Assembly: GCF_000003815.2 (NCBI RefSeq)
Contig: NC_049993.1
Location: 5,671,686-5,735,685, forward strand
DNA from: Branchiostoma floridae
Taxonomy: Eukaryota; Chordata; Leptocardii; Amphioxiformes; Branchiostomatidae
Direction of reading: 5' to 3'
DNA length: 64,000 nt
The position numbers and the translations under genes are program-made. Shown piece by piece: positions 1 to 19,526 of the stretch (within the stretch, counting starts at the first letter, position 1; the number at the start of each line of letters is the position of its first letter). The notes beneath the pieces were generated by a model. The model was given only the letters and a program-made list of their open reading frames with translations, ran no database searches and had not been told where the DNA came from.

Positions 1-999
1 ATGAATCTATTCTACTTTCTTTCTTGATGTAATTCATTATTAATGAACTTAGGAGTCCTTTTAAAATGCTACTTATAGGATTAATTTTTATACACTTACC
101 TTGGGCATGAGGTCATCATAGCTTGAATGAATATAACAATGTCTGTATGTAACATGCCAACAGCCCTACAAGTCACTGATTCAAAATATGATAAATCTAC
201 ACTCGACCACATACTCACAGTGAACATCATTCTGATTAGCAATCTAATTATCCTGCTACAATTCCATTTCTTTCTGCAGTGAAAGAATAATCATTACACA
301 CCAGTCCAACGTCCACAGCACGGACTGCTAATTTGGTCCGTACAATATTCAGTTTTTACATACTATTCATCTCAGACCACGTTTCACGTATTTACTACGT
401 ACGTATACGGATCACCGGAGGACCGTGTCACGGTGGTGCCGGGAGTTGGTCTAACTCCTAGGCACGGCCTGAACAGGTATGAATGAAATTATCATAAATA
501 GAATGTTGAACGTCTGTAAGGGTGTTTTGAACCAACAGCAATGATGCATATCTTTCAATGCGTGAAGACAAGCAAAAAATCACACCGCATTCATATTACA
601 ACACTCCGACAAGACATGGTGAAGGCATACTCAAGTCATTATTTTCATACCGACACCAACACAAAGACAATGCATGAGTACATGAAGGCAATAATACAAA
701 AATACAAATAAACAAACAAATTCACCAATACATAGATGAAAAATTATGAAATGAGGTGTCAGTGCCCCATAAGACTAATAGGATGATACTGATAAGTTAA
801 TCGTTATAAAAGTGTTTGGCCATGAAATCTGAAAAAAAGGGCTGGGCACACTGTAATATTTGCGAAATTGTCTAGGGGACACTGTTTATCCTTTTTGACA
901 CTGTCTTTGCCCCCGATAGAAAAGCATGGAGATCTCTGGGAAAGCAAATACTAGTACATCAAATCGTTTCCTTACGTTGGCAAACGAAGAAGACCCCAC
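1..999. other. No gene recognised; probably downstream intron or exon space of the lectin gene
   Basis: I see no convincing coding exon here on either strand. The C-type-lectin exon that ends near 1000 on the minus strand covers only the first half of the fold, so the remaining lectin exons must lie further downstream on the minus strand, probably off the window. A small inverted-repeat-like stretch around 410-480 is GC-richer than its surroundings but has no open frame of note. Confidence 0.4.
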
Positions 1000-3900
1000 G
1001 GTACAAGGAGACGAAGAAGGCGCTGGTCTGGGCGCCTTGAGGCATGGCGAGGGTCCCCCCGTCTGCACGACAGGCCTCCGCCGCTTCACGGAAGCCAAAA
1101 TTTGGTATTTTGTACACCTTGTAGCAAATCCCGCGCCTGGTCATTTCCGTATCACCTCCGGGACAAGACACTGTTGAAGATGGGGCAGAGAGATGAGGAT
1201 GGGACAGATGACATGGACATCCAAATTCTAACATTAATCTCACGTTGATTGTAGATCTATTTCATTGGAATAATGTGTAGTCTCTATCTGACTTTTCCTT
1301 TTATGACATATATTAGACGTGTATTAGAGTAGACTTATCGGTCTATAAAGGATAGGCCGATGTTAATGACATAGAACTGAATGCCTGTGGAAGTAGAGGA
1401 TAGCGAAAGGAGACAGTACACCACCATTTCTTATTTAGGTAAAAATGACTCAAATCACATCGGAATATTTGAAAGACTTGCCCCGAATGTATATCTTAGA
1501 GTGTTCAGGCGGTCCGGTAAGGTCCGGACAGGTTAGCATTCCTGCCGGCCCGGGAGGCCCAACTGGTCCCGGCGATCCTGGAGAAACATCGGAACAATTT
1601 TCTCCCGGGGGTCCCGGAGGCCCGGGGACTCCAGCCTTGCCAGACGGTCCCCTGGGTCCGGCTGGTCCCAGGGGACCGTCTGGTCCCACCGGTCCATTTT
1701 CTCCCGGGGGTCCAGGAGGCCCGGAGACTCCAGCCTTGCCAGTCGGTCCCCTGGGACCAGTCTGACCCATGGGTCCCCTTTTTCCCGGGGGTCCAACAGA
1801 CCCAGGGACTCCTGACTGGTCATCTTTGCCCATGGGGCCCATTTCGCCTGACTGGCCAGGTGGCCCTGGAGAGCCATGAGCGCCCGGGGGTCCAGGTGGG
1901 CAGCCACACCCGGTGTACCCTGCCAAGATGAGCCCAGACCCAGTTATGTTGGAAGCGTTCAGTCCCATAGGTCTCCCCTTCCCTGGAGTAACAGGTAACA
2001 CACACATATCTGCAACAACAAAAAAATTCAAGAACCAAGAATATTTGTAATTTCTATCAAATATTACAAAAAGTACTTGTATCAGTTTAAGAATGGTATA
2101 AACCTAGTGTCATGTGATATCAGGACAACTGACTTACCTTCCAGCTCGGCTACACGAAGTACAGTCATCTTGTTTTGTTCTTCCAGCTTACTCGTTATCT
2201 CAGCAAGAGTGGTCACCTTAACTGTGTCAAGACAAAAACATTTTTCACATTCTCTTGTCATGCTGTGAAACTCTGCAGTAGAGTACTGAGTTTGGCTCAG
2301 GAGACAACTATATAAAACCTTCAAATCCAATACCTTTCGGTACACCATACTGCACTGGGATTAGTTTATTTCATACCTTGCCAAACTTATCAGGAACTCA
2401 ATTGTTTGTCCCAAATTTACGTGTCACATCTTAATAATTCTTAATCATTTTCTTTGTTCTAAGCACTAATTGTAATTTTAAACAAGCATCGCCCTGTAAG
2501 TAGATAAATAAAGAAACGTCGAACCTGCAAAGTACGGCAACAGTACAGCGGTGACCACAACAAGCACAGCGGCTGTGGCTTGTCCGAACTTTTTACACAG
2601 GCGGAACCATTTGGTCTTCTTGTCCATCTCTGTTCCATAAGCATCTGTTTTACCAGCCAAAAGTACTGATTTATCAACCATTCCTACCCACACGGTATGA
2701 GGAGACGTAACAGTAAGACAGAAAATATGGTTTAAAGTCCAAAATGAACCGACATTGGCTTGGAAAAAGAACAAAGCATTCAGTTTAGAACTTTTCAAAC
2801 AATTCACTCTTCATTTGAAACGCCGTTGCATGCAGTTATGTTCCACTCTGTCGACCAAGCCTTCTTATTTAATGCTCAGCATTGATGATTGATGACTAAA
2901 TTGTTTTAAACTAATCCAAGAAGTGTCTGTCCTGTGAACTCTATAGCCGACATGTTAGAATTAAAAAAAAACCTTTTCTTCAAAGAATTAAAATCACGCA
3001 ACAAATGGCATGTGTGGCACACTGAAGTTAGTTATATAACCTGTGTAGATAAACATTGAAGCAATTAACTGGTAAAAAATGATCACGTAATTACATAACA
3101 TAACAATCAGCTTTGCGTAAGTCCCGCCCCTCCTCCCAATTTGTTGACACTTCAATCATCATCGAAAGATAAAAGACAAAAGATAAAAGACTTGCACACA
3201 GTAGCCAGTACATGATACAGTAAGAGTGTTTGTACGGGGGTGGGAATGGTGTGTGGGTGTAAAAAAAGTGTTTTACCTGCTCTAGAGACGTACAGGGTGT
3301 TGGGTATGGTCGCAGCGGCGTCCGCAACTGACGTCCAATCAGTCTGAGCTCTCTGCGTGGGAGTGGAGTCTGTAGGAGCTTGACAGAATAAATATAATCA
3401 CAAGACATCTATAGAGTATGATCAAGGAGGTTAAGTATGAAGCTTTCTTAACCTCCTTGATATCAGCAATGCGAACAGGAAGTGTAAGGGACGTGAAGAC
3501 CACAGTTAGCAGACCCCACACTGGTGTGGTGCCTACAGCCAATACGCGCACACACAATTTAAACTTTTCACTACAGTTTTGGAAAAATTCGACGAGAAAA
3601 TGTAATGTTCATAGGGCCTGGATTTTGCTTTACACAAACCTATAAAAACTTTGTAAAATATTCTTTGTTTAATTTTTGGTCGTTTTTCATGGCATTTCTT
3701 TTCAGTATTTAAATTTCAGATGTGGAAAATCTCTTAATCATCTACTGATCGCCCCTGTGGACATAGTACCTTCTAGGTGCGGCTAGTATTTGGGGGTGGG
3801 GGTGGGGGTGCTAAGTGTTTTTAGGGAGAACATTATTGTACGGCAATTGTACACGGTACAATGTATGGCAACATCCTAATCAAAAACACAATAAGAGCTA

Positions 3901-4251
3901 ACATAATTCTTTGATATCGTGTTACAATAAAGTAGACTCATGATTAGTTTCGGTATTCTGTCTAATAACAAAGCAGTCTTTAATATATATGCCTATTTTT
4001 GCATTATGAAAGTTATATATTAATCCGTCTGTTGAATCGAGTCCAAGATCTGCACAGGAGCCTTATCCCAAATAAAAGACTAATCATCAGACGTCAAAGT
4101 TACTACTGCAACTGCTAATTAACTAGTTAGTCTCAAAACGGCACCAATTTCTTGGGGAGAAGGAATAGATCAGAATTGTATTTTACAAATCATGCTGACT
4201 CATGTTACCTCCCGTGTCTCCAGTCTGGGCCTGCTGCCGCCCTCCCGGCAT
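1000..4251 (-). CDS. Type II membrane collagen/C-type lectin (partial, 3' end outside window)
   Basis: Hand-built minus-strand exons are 4209-4251 (start ATG at 4251), 3277-3369, 2525-2683, 2138-2221, about 1530-2009, and about 1000-1170. The first four junctions are all phase 1 with normal GT/AG borders. The protein begins with a cytoplasmic segment of about 80 residues. One membrane helix follows (around 81-98, core [16 protein letters not shown]), with a basic stretch before it, so the N terminus should be inside. Then come a short coiled coil (about 99-126), a long Gly-X-Y collagen region, and the start of a C-type lectin fold (CPGGDTEM, then [12 protein letters not shown]). No signal peptide is present. 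The layout resembles membrane collectins and class A scavenger receptors, which bind glycans or microbial surfaces. The donor of the collagen exon is unclear (best guess near 1530), and the lectin exon's donor near 1000 is also weak. The second half of the lectin fold is not in the window. Confidence 0.72.
3786..3812. repeat. G-rich simple repeat (GGGGGT units)
   Basis: A short run of GGGGTG/GGGGGT units lies in intron 1 of the lectin gene. Nothing suggests a coding role. Confidence 0.7.
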
Positions 4252-4410
4252 GGTGCCACTTGTACAGGTTTCCGGACAGAAAAATGACACGTCCTACACC
4301 TGGTCAACACTGACTGGTCTAACTGTAGCCTCAGACTCAATACAATATCTATACATCAAACACATTACATCAAACGACTTTTCGAGACAAATTACATTAT
4401 CATTTGATAC

Positions 4411-4720
4411 AAAACAAGCTGCAATGCATTTATAAGTTGTTTACGCTCTTTCTTTGTGTGAAAATTAAATGTTTTATTATTGTTTACATCACTATTGGAA
4501 AGCTTGACAAAAACAGTTTAGAAAGAACATGCACATTTCTAACTAGCTACAGGCAATACGATTGTATGTATACAAAGCAATCTACACTGCATATATAAGT
4601 TGCTTTTACTGTTTCTTTGGGTGAAAATTAAATGTTTTATCATTGTTTACATAAATATGCATGGGAACGCTTGACAAAAACATTTCTTAGAAAGCTACAG
4701 CCTACATGTAATACGTTTGT
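4411..4720 (+). repeat. Two tandem copies of a ~155-bp unit
   Basis: Two adjacent diverged copies share the blocks GTGAAAATTAAATGTTTTAT, ATTGTTTACAT and CTTGACAAAAAC in the same order, about 155-170 bp apart. The block lies between the first exon of the lectin gene and the end of receptor A. Origin unknown; no open frame. Confidence 0.65.
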
Positions 4721-4790
4721 CTGTGAACACTGTTATGTCATCAGTAAATCTGCTTGGAGATTATGCTTATGACAATTAGATACTGCTCAA

Positions 4791-4890
4791 NNNNNNNNNN
4801 NNNNNNNNNNNNNNNNNNNNNNNNNNNNNNNNNNNNNNNNNNNNNNNNNNNNNNNNNNNNNNNNNNNNNNNNNNNNNNNNNNNNNNNNNN
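4791..4890. other. Assembly gap (100 N)
   Basis: A run of N that probably hides the 3' end of receptor gene A. It lies immediately beside a GAT/ATC triplet repeat, a likely cause of the break. Confidence 0.95.
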
Positions 4891-4965
4891 GCATCGAAAT
4901 CATCAGCCAGACATCATCATCATCATCATCTTCATCATCATCAGCAGCAGCAGCAGCTGCAGTGT
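4891..4965 (-). repeat. GAT/CAG triplet repeat inside the last visible exon of receptor A
   Basis: On the minus strand, triplets of GAT, GAC and GAA plus a short CTG/GCT run stay open and would encode a polyalanine then a polyaspartate stretch. Either the reading frame continues into the gap, or a splice donor upstream removes this stretch; the sequence cannot decide. Confidence 0.7.
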
Positions 4966-7900
4966 AATCATCAACATCATCTGACCAAACTGTAGTTTTG
5001 GATGGAATATTGCAAAATATTGCATACTTCACATCCATCTCCAGGTCCTGTTGAGAGTCCACAGAAGACGCCCGGGACCCTTGTAGGGACTGGTAGGCGC
5101 TGTCCAGGCGGCAAGCGTCGAGCTGGGCCGGGTTGTCTCTATCGTGATCATCCGCCTCTGACCTGAAGGGACCACAACTGTCTTAATCTGGGAATTCACC
5201 ATGAAGCATCATCTTAACTGTAACGTCTAAGACAAGAAACAGATGCATCTGCAGAAAGTAGCACGGCCGAGCGCTCCATTCCTTGACGAATGCTGTAGTG
5301 TCGATATCTTAGTAAGTCCAACTTGTTTCTTGAGTTGACATTGCACTTAAAACAATGCTTCTCATCAGTTCATCAGTCAGTCATAGTCATACGGTGTATT
5401 ACAACACCGTTGGGGTTATACCGCCCCTTACGGGGTGGCATACCCTTTCTTCTAGCTGAATACGAGACGAGGATGCGCCAGGTCTCCCGTCAAAATCAGT
5501 TCATAAATAATTAAAGGAAAATTTCTGATTTTTTTACACGGAGTACAGGAAACAAACTGTAGGACGAGAGAATACATAAACGGATAGCCGTTGTAATCAG
5601 CTCACCTGTCGTATACTGGGTTGTTTACAGCATGGCCGAATCCTCTGTAAAATTAAGATTGACTCATCTTAAACACTGTTAATAATAATAACAAACATTC
5701 GGCATAGAACTATCATTGCTAAACTAAGAATCAGTTGCCACCGACTGCGAATGGAATCAGGAAGGCACAACCGCACTCCTCTAGAACAAAGAGTCTGCCA
5801 ATTTTGTACCTCAAACATGGTAGAAGATGAAGTGCACTTCACTGTTGATTGCGATATGTATGCGAATGATAGAAATACTCTATTTAGTTATATAGAAAGT
5901 AGATTCCCTCATTTTAGACACATGAGTAGCACTGACAAGTTTATATTTCTCATGCGTTTTGACAAACCGACAATAGCGAAACCCATACAGTCCTACATTT
6001 TCACTATTACCAAGAAGCGAGAAGAAGCCGAACTTTTGTGTTAGACTAGATTTGTGACACTTTTATATGTATATATCCTGACTTGTTGTGACCTGTACTT
6101 AGCTCGGTTGGGCAAAATTGTACAATAAAGGTCTTCATTCAATAATCACTGACCCAAGTCACTGGTGAGGACATACATATATGTACACTTAGGTAACTGT
6201 AAAAAGATACCTGTGACGTTGTGTGGTTATGTGTAATTAATCCATCCACGCCGTTCGGCAAAATGTAACAAAATTGTTTCAGTCAATGTTTGATAACTAA
6301 AGCAAATAGACTTACCCATTCAATGTCCCTATTGCTAGTTCTTGAAATCCAATGGCGTAGCTGTAAGAAATTGCATGAGGTCATCCGAATATTCCAACGT
6401 GGTTCTATCGCACTTTTAGATATTGTCTAGCGTATTGGTTTTCAAAGATTCATGAATACTCTACTTGAAATGAAAAATTCAACATGCTCAATTCAACAAC
6501 AGTAGTAGGTCTGGGAAAATGCAAGATAATCTATGATACATAAACGTAGGTTCCTGATACTTGTGTTTGCCCTACAAGATAACAAACCTGCACGCGGACC
6601 TGCCCTGTCTTTGTCCCCGGCAGAAACAGACAGCACCGACCATTCCCACAAACAGCAGCCCGGCCACAGCGCCCCCTATCGCTGCAAACATGAGGATCTG
6701 GCCTTCTGTCAGTCCACCGTTGCCATGGTGTTGTTCGTTACTCTCCGGTTTTCCCGTCGTGACTGGTTTCATGTCCGGAAGTCTCGTCGATTTTGTGGCT
6801 TGTCTCGTGGTCTCAGGAACCGAGTCAATAGTACTGACGAAGACAGTAGACTCATTGAACGGCTGTCCGGTTTCAAAATTGTCTGACGTGATTTCAGTTG
6901 CTGTTACAGCGCCGATAGGCGAGACAGCAAAGATTGTGTGAGATGACAATGGTGTCATCTCTTCTGTGGCGTCTTGAGAACTAGTAGAAGATGATGTCTC
7001 GGGAATAGTGGTGGATAGAACGGTGGTGCCATGTGGGCTAGAGTTTGTTGACGTTGGTGTGGTAGTGTCTGGCTGCTGTAATGTTGTGCTGTGAGGCTGC
7101 GTAGTGATGGCGTGAGGCAGTGTTGTATCTGCTGCCTGGGTTGTTCTTGTTGCAGTAGAAGAATCCGTTGTAGGCTGTGGAGGCGAAGCCGTCAGTACGG
7201 ATGTAGCAAACCCTGGTGCCGTGGTCGTATGTACTACTGGAGTTGTAGGTATCTCAGACGTTATGGTAGCGTCAGACGTTTGGTCGTACCTTGGTCGTGT
7301 TGTCGAGGCGGCATCCGTAGGTTCTGGAGTTGTAGTTGTTAGTACTGTTGAAGGAGTTGTAGGAAGAGCTGGTATTGTGGTTGATTCCGGTACTGTAGTG
7401 GTAGCTATATGTGCTTCAGACGTTTCAGTGTGGGGTGTAGAGGTATATATCGGACTGGATGTCGAGGGAGTGGTGGTAGAAGCTATGGTAGTTGGCGGGA
7501 TTGTTGTGAGTAAGGACGGTGGAGTCATGGGTACAACTGCGTCCCCACCTGGATGGAAGGAAGTTTGCATTACCATAAAAAACACCCTTCACATTCCTGT
7601 ACCTGTTTCTCTTAACGGAGGTGGCGTTGGAATAATTGGGGTCATAAATAGTGGTCTCTTTTTTGTCTCTTGCTAACGATTTTATTGAACATCGAGTACA
7701 TGTACAAAATCACATCCAGTTGCTTGAGTAACAGCTGCTTTTTAGTGTACTTGTGCAAAAGTATTTGTTCCAGACAAAACAAAATACATTATATTCATCA
7801 CATAAAACGTTAAATGTAGATCTTACCTATAACTGTAAACGCAGCTCGGAATCCCTGGCCCCTTGATGAAAATAACCCTCCGGCAAAAGACACCAACATT

Positions 7901-8469
7901 GAGGTTCCACTAGAGGAGGTGACGGCAGGTGGAGGGGTTTTCTCACAGTAGGTTCCGAGCAGGGATGATGACGCAGTGGGGCCGTCGTATACCTCTACTT
8001 TAGTGACCCCACAGGCAGCAGATCCAAACACAACCTCGTACGGAAGGTTGAAGTCAGGAAAGTTCAGCTCTATTGTTCCCCTTGTGACCTGGATGATCCA
8101 GCTACACTGGGCATTGCTGGGATATCTACCGTCAGGGAAGTTTGGTGTGGTGAATTCACGAGCACTTTGTTCCGTCAGCGTGAGGGGAGGGCCGCCATCA
8201 CATTGGGCTGGGGATAGTGGGTAGGATGAATAGGTCACATCACATAGGCGAAGTATAGTTCCACGGATTTCTTAACACCATATTGTTTGAGTGAGAGACA
8301 GTGATATGTTTATTCCCTTTAGATAGTTGTAATAGACCGTACGAAAGTCGCTGTACTTTTGTTATGTCAATAAAGATCATTATTATAACTTACCTGTTGA
8401 AAGTTGGGTGCCACAACAGACCATGTACAGCAAAGACAATGTTACCCCGTTTCTCCACATGGTGTTCAT
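4891..8469 (-). CDS. Receptor A: CUB, mucin stalk, TM, tail with NPVY and YQSL motifs (3' end in gap)
   Basis: Minus-strand exons are 8394-8469 (signal peptide; ATG at 8469, or an in-frame ATG at 8460), 7827-8207 (CUB), 6588-7548 (stalk and TM), 6316-6360, 5606-5644, and 5162 running into the gap. The CUB domain has four cysteines and VEVYDG, close to CUB consensus. The stalk is about 260 residues of Thr/Ser/Pro, typical of heavily O-glycosylated mucin stalks. The TM is ILMFAAIGGAVAGLLFVGMV. The 45-nt tail exon matches in size and phase the one in gene B. The 39-nt exon encodes NNPVYD, an NPxY motif known in other proteins for PTB binding and endocytosis. The last exon has NPAQLDACRLDSAYQSLQ, then a run of alanines and aspartates from a GAT repeat. 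The stalk exon could end 12 nt earlier (6600) with no change of phase. No stop codon is visible. Ligand unknown. Confidence 0.82.
5701..6145 (+). mobile_element. 3' remnant of a non-LTR retrotransposon (LINE)
   Basis: A plus-strand open frame of about 115 codons ends at 6044. It contains LRMESGRHNR, a QRVCQFC pair of cysteines, and VEDEVHFTVDCDMY. This CxxC...H...C arrangement is the zinc-knuckle-like tail seen at the C terminus of many LINE reverse transcriptases. It is followed by a short 3' UTR with AATAAA and ends near TCTTCATTCA. The same 3' end occurs again at 25050-25125. The element is 5'-truncated and lies between the tail exons of receptor A, on the opposite strand to it. Confidence 0.75.
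8300..8392 (+). mobile_element. Likely short LINE 3' end
   Basis: The stretch has the look of other LINE tails in this window: TGTCAATAAAGATCATTATT, a polyadenylation hexamer followed by a short simple repeat. It lies in intron 1 of receptor A directly against the splice donor. The assignment is tentative because no coding remnant remains. Confidence 0.35.
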
Positions 8470-8962
8470 AACAGATTTTTCAAACAGTCTAAGACTAGAC
8501 TTCGGGTCGTTATGTTACTAGTAATCCAGACCCTAGCTAACACACGCCGTGGAAAACAAGTTACTTTATTCTGAACGTTGACCGAGAAAATCAGGTCCAA
8601 GGTACATCAGGCCAGGTCCCCGGGTGGGCGTACTTGCAATTGTGCTGGTTTTTGAGAGTATGAATTAACTGTTAGATAAGAGTCTGAACACTAGCCGTAG
8701 ACTTCATTAATACACCGTGTGGAATTTTTTCCATGTGAGGAAATGTGACATTATTGTTTTTGCTGTATGCGATCTGTTGGGTCATCGGACTTTCAGCAGG
8801 TAAGTTGCTATTCTGAGCGTTGACCAAGAAAATCAGATAACAGTGCCAAGGTACATCGCCTACCACCCGGACAGACGTACACGCGTGTATACTGTGGTAT
8901 TTGTGAACCACTTCATGAAACTCTCGTCAAAAGGTAAACAACGATAGGGGCCACTCTGAGCG

Positions 8963-8981
8963 GTGTGTTTGTGTTTGTGTT

Positions 8982-9025
<44 letters not shown>

Positions 9026-9041
9026 TGTGTGTGTGTGTGTG
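8963..9041. repeat. GT microsatellite
   Basis: About 80 bp of (GT)n with a few T interruptions, in the spacer between receptors A and B. Confidence 0.95.
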
Positions 9042-9831
9042 ACAGATAACCAAGAATACCACTGAGTTCATCATTGATAAATAATTTTAAAACGTCCTGC
9101 CACAAAACGACTCGATACTATAGTACCATCTACTTCACACACGCACTAGTACTGGGATATTAATGTAAATCAATTCAACTCTACTGGACACTAGAATCTT
9201 AGCTGAGTAAGTTATATAGTCGAATACTTCGACTATATAATCGAGAAAAGATAATCTGCTCCTTTGTTATAAGTTGTTTAGCGTACATGGCATGTCTACG
9301 TATAAGCACAACAGAGAGATAGAAGCAACGTCGTTCCTTTGTGCGCGTAATAGCTTCATTGTAAATTGGCACATTTAACCTGCATATATCTACAAAGGTC
9401 ACCGGCTTACCAATACAATAAACCATAAAACAATGGAGATATGTCTTTATTTTAAGTGACGACATGATTTTAAGTGCGGCATCTTCTTCCGTATTCATCA
9501 CGTAACGTGTCATGCCGTCTATATACTAACAGAAATAAAATCAGATACAAAATATGACATCAAACAGGTTTTGATGGCACTTATTTCTCAATTATATTGC
9601 AACAGTTTTAGTAACTACTTGACTCGAGCTCGTGAAATATAGCCAGGTAGTCAGTCAGCTTCTTTTGCATTGTTATTCAAATAATAACATCTCTATCAGA
9701 AATGCCTGTACATGTATCTCTACTGTAACTGCAGAATTTATGATAGACAATTCACTCGATCGGAAGCCCACTTCAGTTTGTCTTGAACCTGTGTTATAGC
9801 CTCGAGTTATGTACATGTGGAATTATTCATT

Positions 9832-9840
9832 TTTATTTCT

Positions 9841-9845
<5 letters not shown>
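9832..9845 (-). terminator. Polyadenylation hexamers at the end of receptor B
   Basis: Two AATAAA hexamers on the minus strand overlap and directly follow the stop codon (9845-9840 and 9837-9832), implying a very short 3' UTR if used. Confidence 0.55.
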
Positions 9846-17604
<7,759 letters not shown>

Positions 17605-19526
17605 CTTTGCAGTAGAGTTGTGACACAGTGTGCTTAACGATGTCCAAGACCCAGTATGTACGAAACAATGCTTTGCTCACGCCCTAGTAGTGTAATAGGT
17701 GCAGACTCCACCCAAGTTCCATCGTATCGTGGTTTAAACGAGATAACAGTGTCAAGGTACAGTATCACCCCCTCCCACACTACCGTGCTCATGTGGAGAC
17801 TGGAGTATTGGCAAACAACCATAAAATTCTCGAAGGTAAGCAAACAAAAATTGAGCATGGTGGTGGGAAGCCTGCTTAATTGAGGAACACCACACCCTCT
17901 TCGTATAGATACGTGGTATGTCATATCTAGGTTACACAAAGATTTTTTTGTGATTATGAAAATTAAAGTACTGGTATAGAAAAACTCACACCAATGAGTC
18001 AGAAAGATATAGGAACACACCACCCTCTTTGGACAAATCGTGGTATGTCATCTCCTTTCCACACGAAGAATTCCGAAGTTTGCGACTATAATTGAAAATC
18101 ACATTCCTCATGAAGCAACATGTACATGATCTTACAGGTATTCTATTATTTAGCACTTTATAGACATGACAAAGTTACAGATAGATCCGCCTATGAATGA
18201 AAGCATTGCCATTGTTGCGAGCAACTCGAGCATTGTTGTGACTAGCTAGATACAGATTTAACCTGTACTTAAATCACAATTTTTTTCTCTATGTAAAATA
18301 TAAAGTATAAGTGTCAATTGGTTGTGGCTATACCAATACCTGTACTTTTATTATAAAATACATTTTCACCTCTATGTAACGTTAAAATGTCAAGTTATAA
18401 GTGTTAAACGTAGATTGCTATCTTTATTTCGGAAATGACGTCAATGCAAATACGAAGGCTACCCTGGTCACCAGGCTGGGCTGATGTTCTATTTTGGGCT
18501 GATGAGATTATAATGGAAACAACAGTAACCGCATGAGTATGGTTGGAAAGGGGAAGAACAACGCCTACCCGACAACGTTAATTGCTCTTTCATTGTATCT
18601 CGGTTGGCTAAATTGGCATTTTGACCTTCCACTGTTTTCTTACTAATAAATTAAGAAAGAATGGAGCCGTAACGAATATTGATAGATGGGCATTAGAGAA
18701 TTCTAAATCTGATTTTTTTGGGGCCAAATTGATGACGTCATCATTTTATTGCCTCTGATATTATTTTTTCCTATGACAAAATACAACACTTTGGTACATA
18801 CCACTGTAATGAAACTACGTTTTTCGTTGCATAGTGAAGGGAGCTACAAACGTAGTGTTGCGGAAATTGATATCTACTAATGATCATAAGTTTCATTACT
18901 GAGGTATGTACCAAAGTGCTGTATTTTGTCATAGAAAACAATAATATCAGAGGTAATAAAAATGATGACGTCATCAATTTGGCCCCCAAAAAATCATATT
19001 TAGAATTCTCTAATGCTCATCTATCAACATTCGTTATGGCTCAATTCTTTCTTAATTCATTAATAAGAAAACAGTGGAAGGTCAAAATGCCAATTTAGCC
19101 AACCGAGATACCTTAATATCAAGAACTGCAATTTGTTACCAGTACTAACGTAAGTATTTGACAACGGACTTTGACTCAGTCCAGGGCAAATAGAGTGGGT
19201 TGCTACAGACGAAGTCTTGCATGTTATTAATACGTATATGTTAGTTTTTTTAAATTAGCGGACGTGGATGACATTGTCCCGTTTATTAAAATTTGATTGT
19301 GGCAGGGATTGTTTTCTTTATCTATGTTCAACAATTGAGTTAGAGGTGAAATAGAGACGACGCGAGTGCAGTACCGTTACGTTTCTTGAAAACGCTTTTA
19401 TTTTCCACGCATTTTGTTCACAATAATCAAGAATTTGCTGAACGTATTCAACTCTATTATTGTTGATAATATAAAGTGATGACATTTTCATTGATTTTTC
19501 TTGTATGCATGATCGACTGTCATCTT
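17605..19526. other. Spacer between receptor B and the kringle gene
   Basis: This is the presumed upstream region of receptor B. I see no coding exon. It holds the large foldback element at 18595-19111. No TATA box or other core promoter element could be fixed with confidence. Confidence 0.5.
18595..19111. mobile_element. 517-bp foldback (long inverted repeat) element
   Basis: GTATCTCGGTTGGCTAAATT at the left end and its complement at the right end bound two arms of about 245 bp. The arms pair almost throughout (for example the TGATGACGTCATCA blocks), with the centre near 18853. The arms are diverged by point changes and small indels only. Non-coding; probably a MITE. No clear target-site duplication. 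Confidence 0.85.

Noticed and set aside
1445-1907. Plus-strand Gly/Pro-rich frame and a second minus-strand frame
   Set aside because: Shadows of the collagen repeat; only the frame with regular Gly-X-Y and correct phase is kept.
6561-7676. Long plus-strand frames opposite the receptor A stalk
   Set aside because: They are the complement of Thr/Ser codon repeats; the minus strand has the signal peptide, CUB, TM and splice sites.
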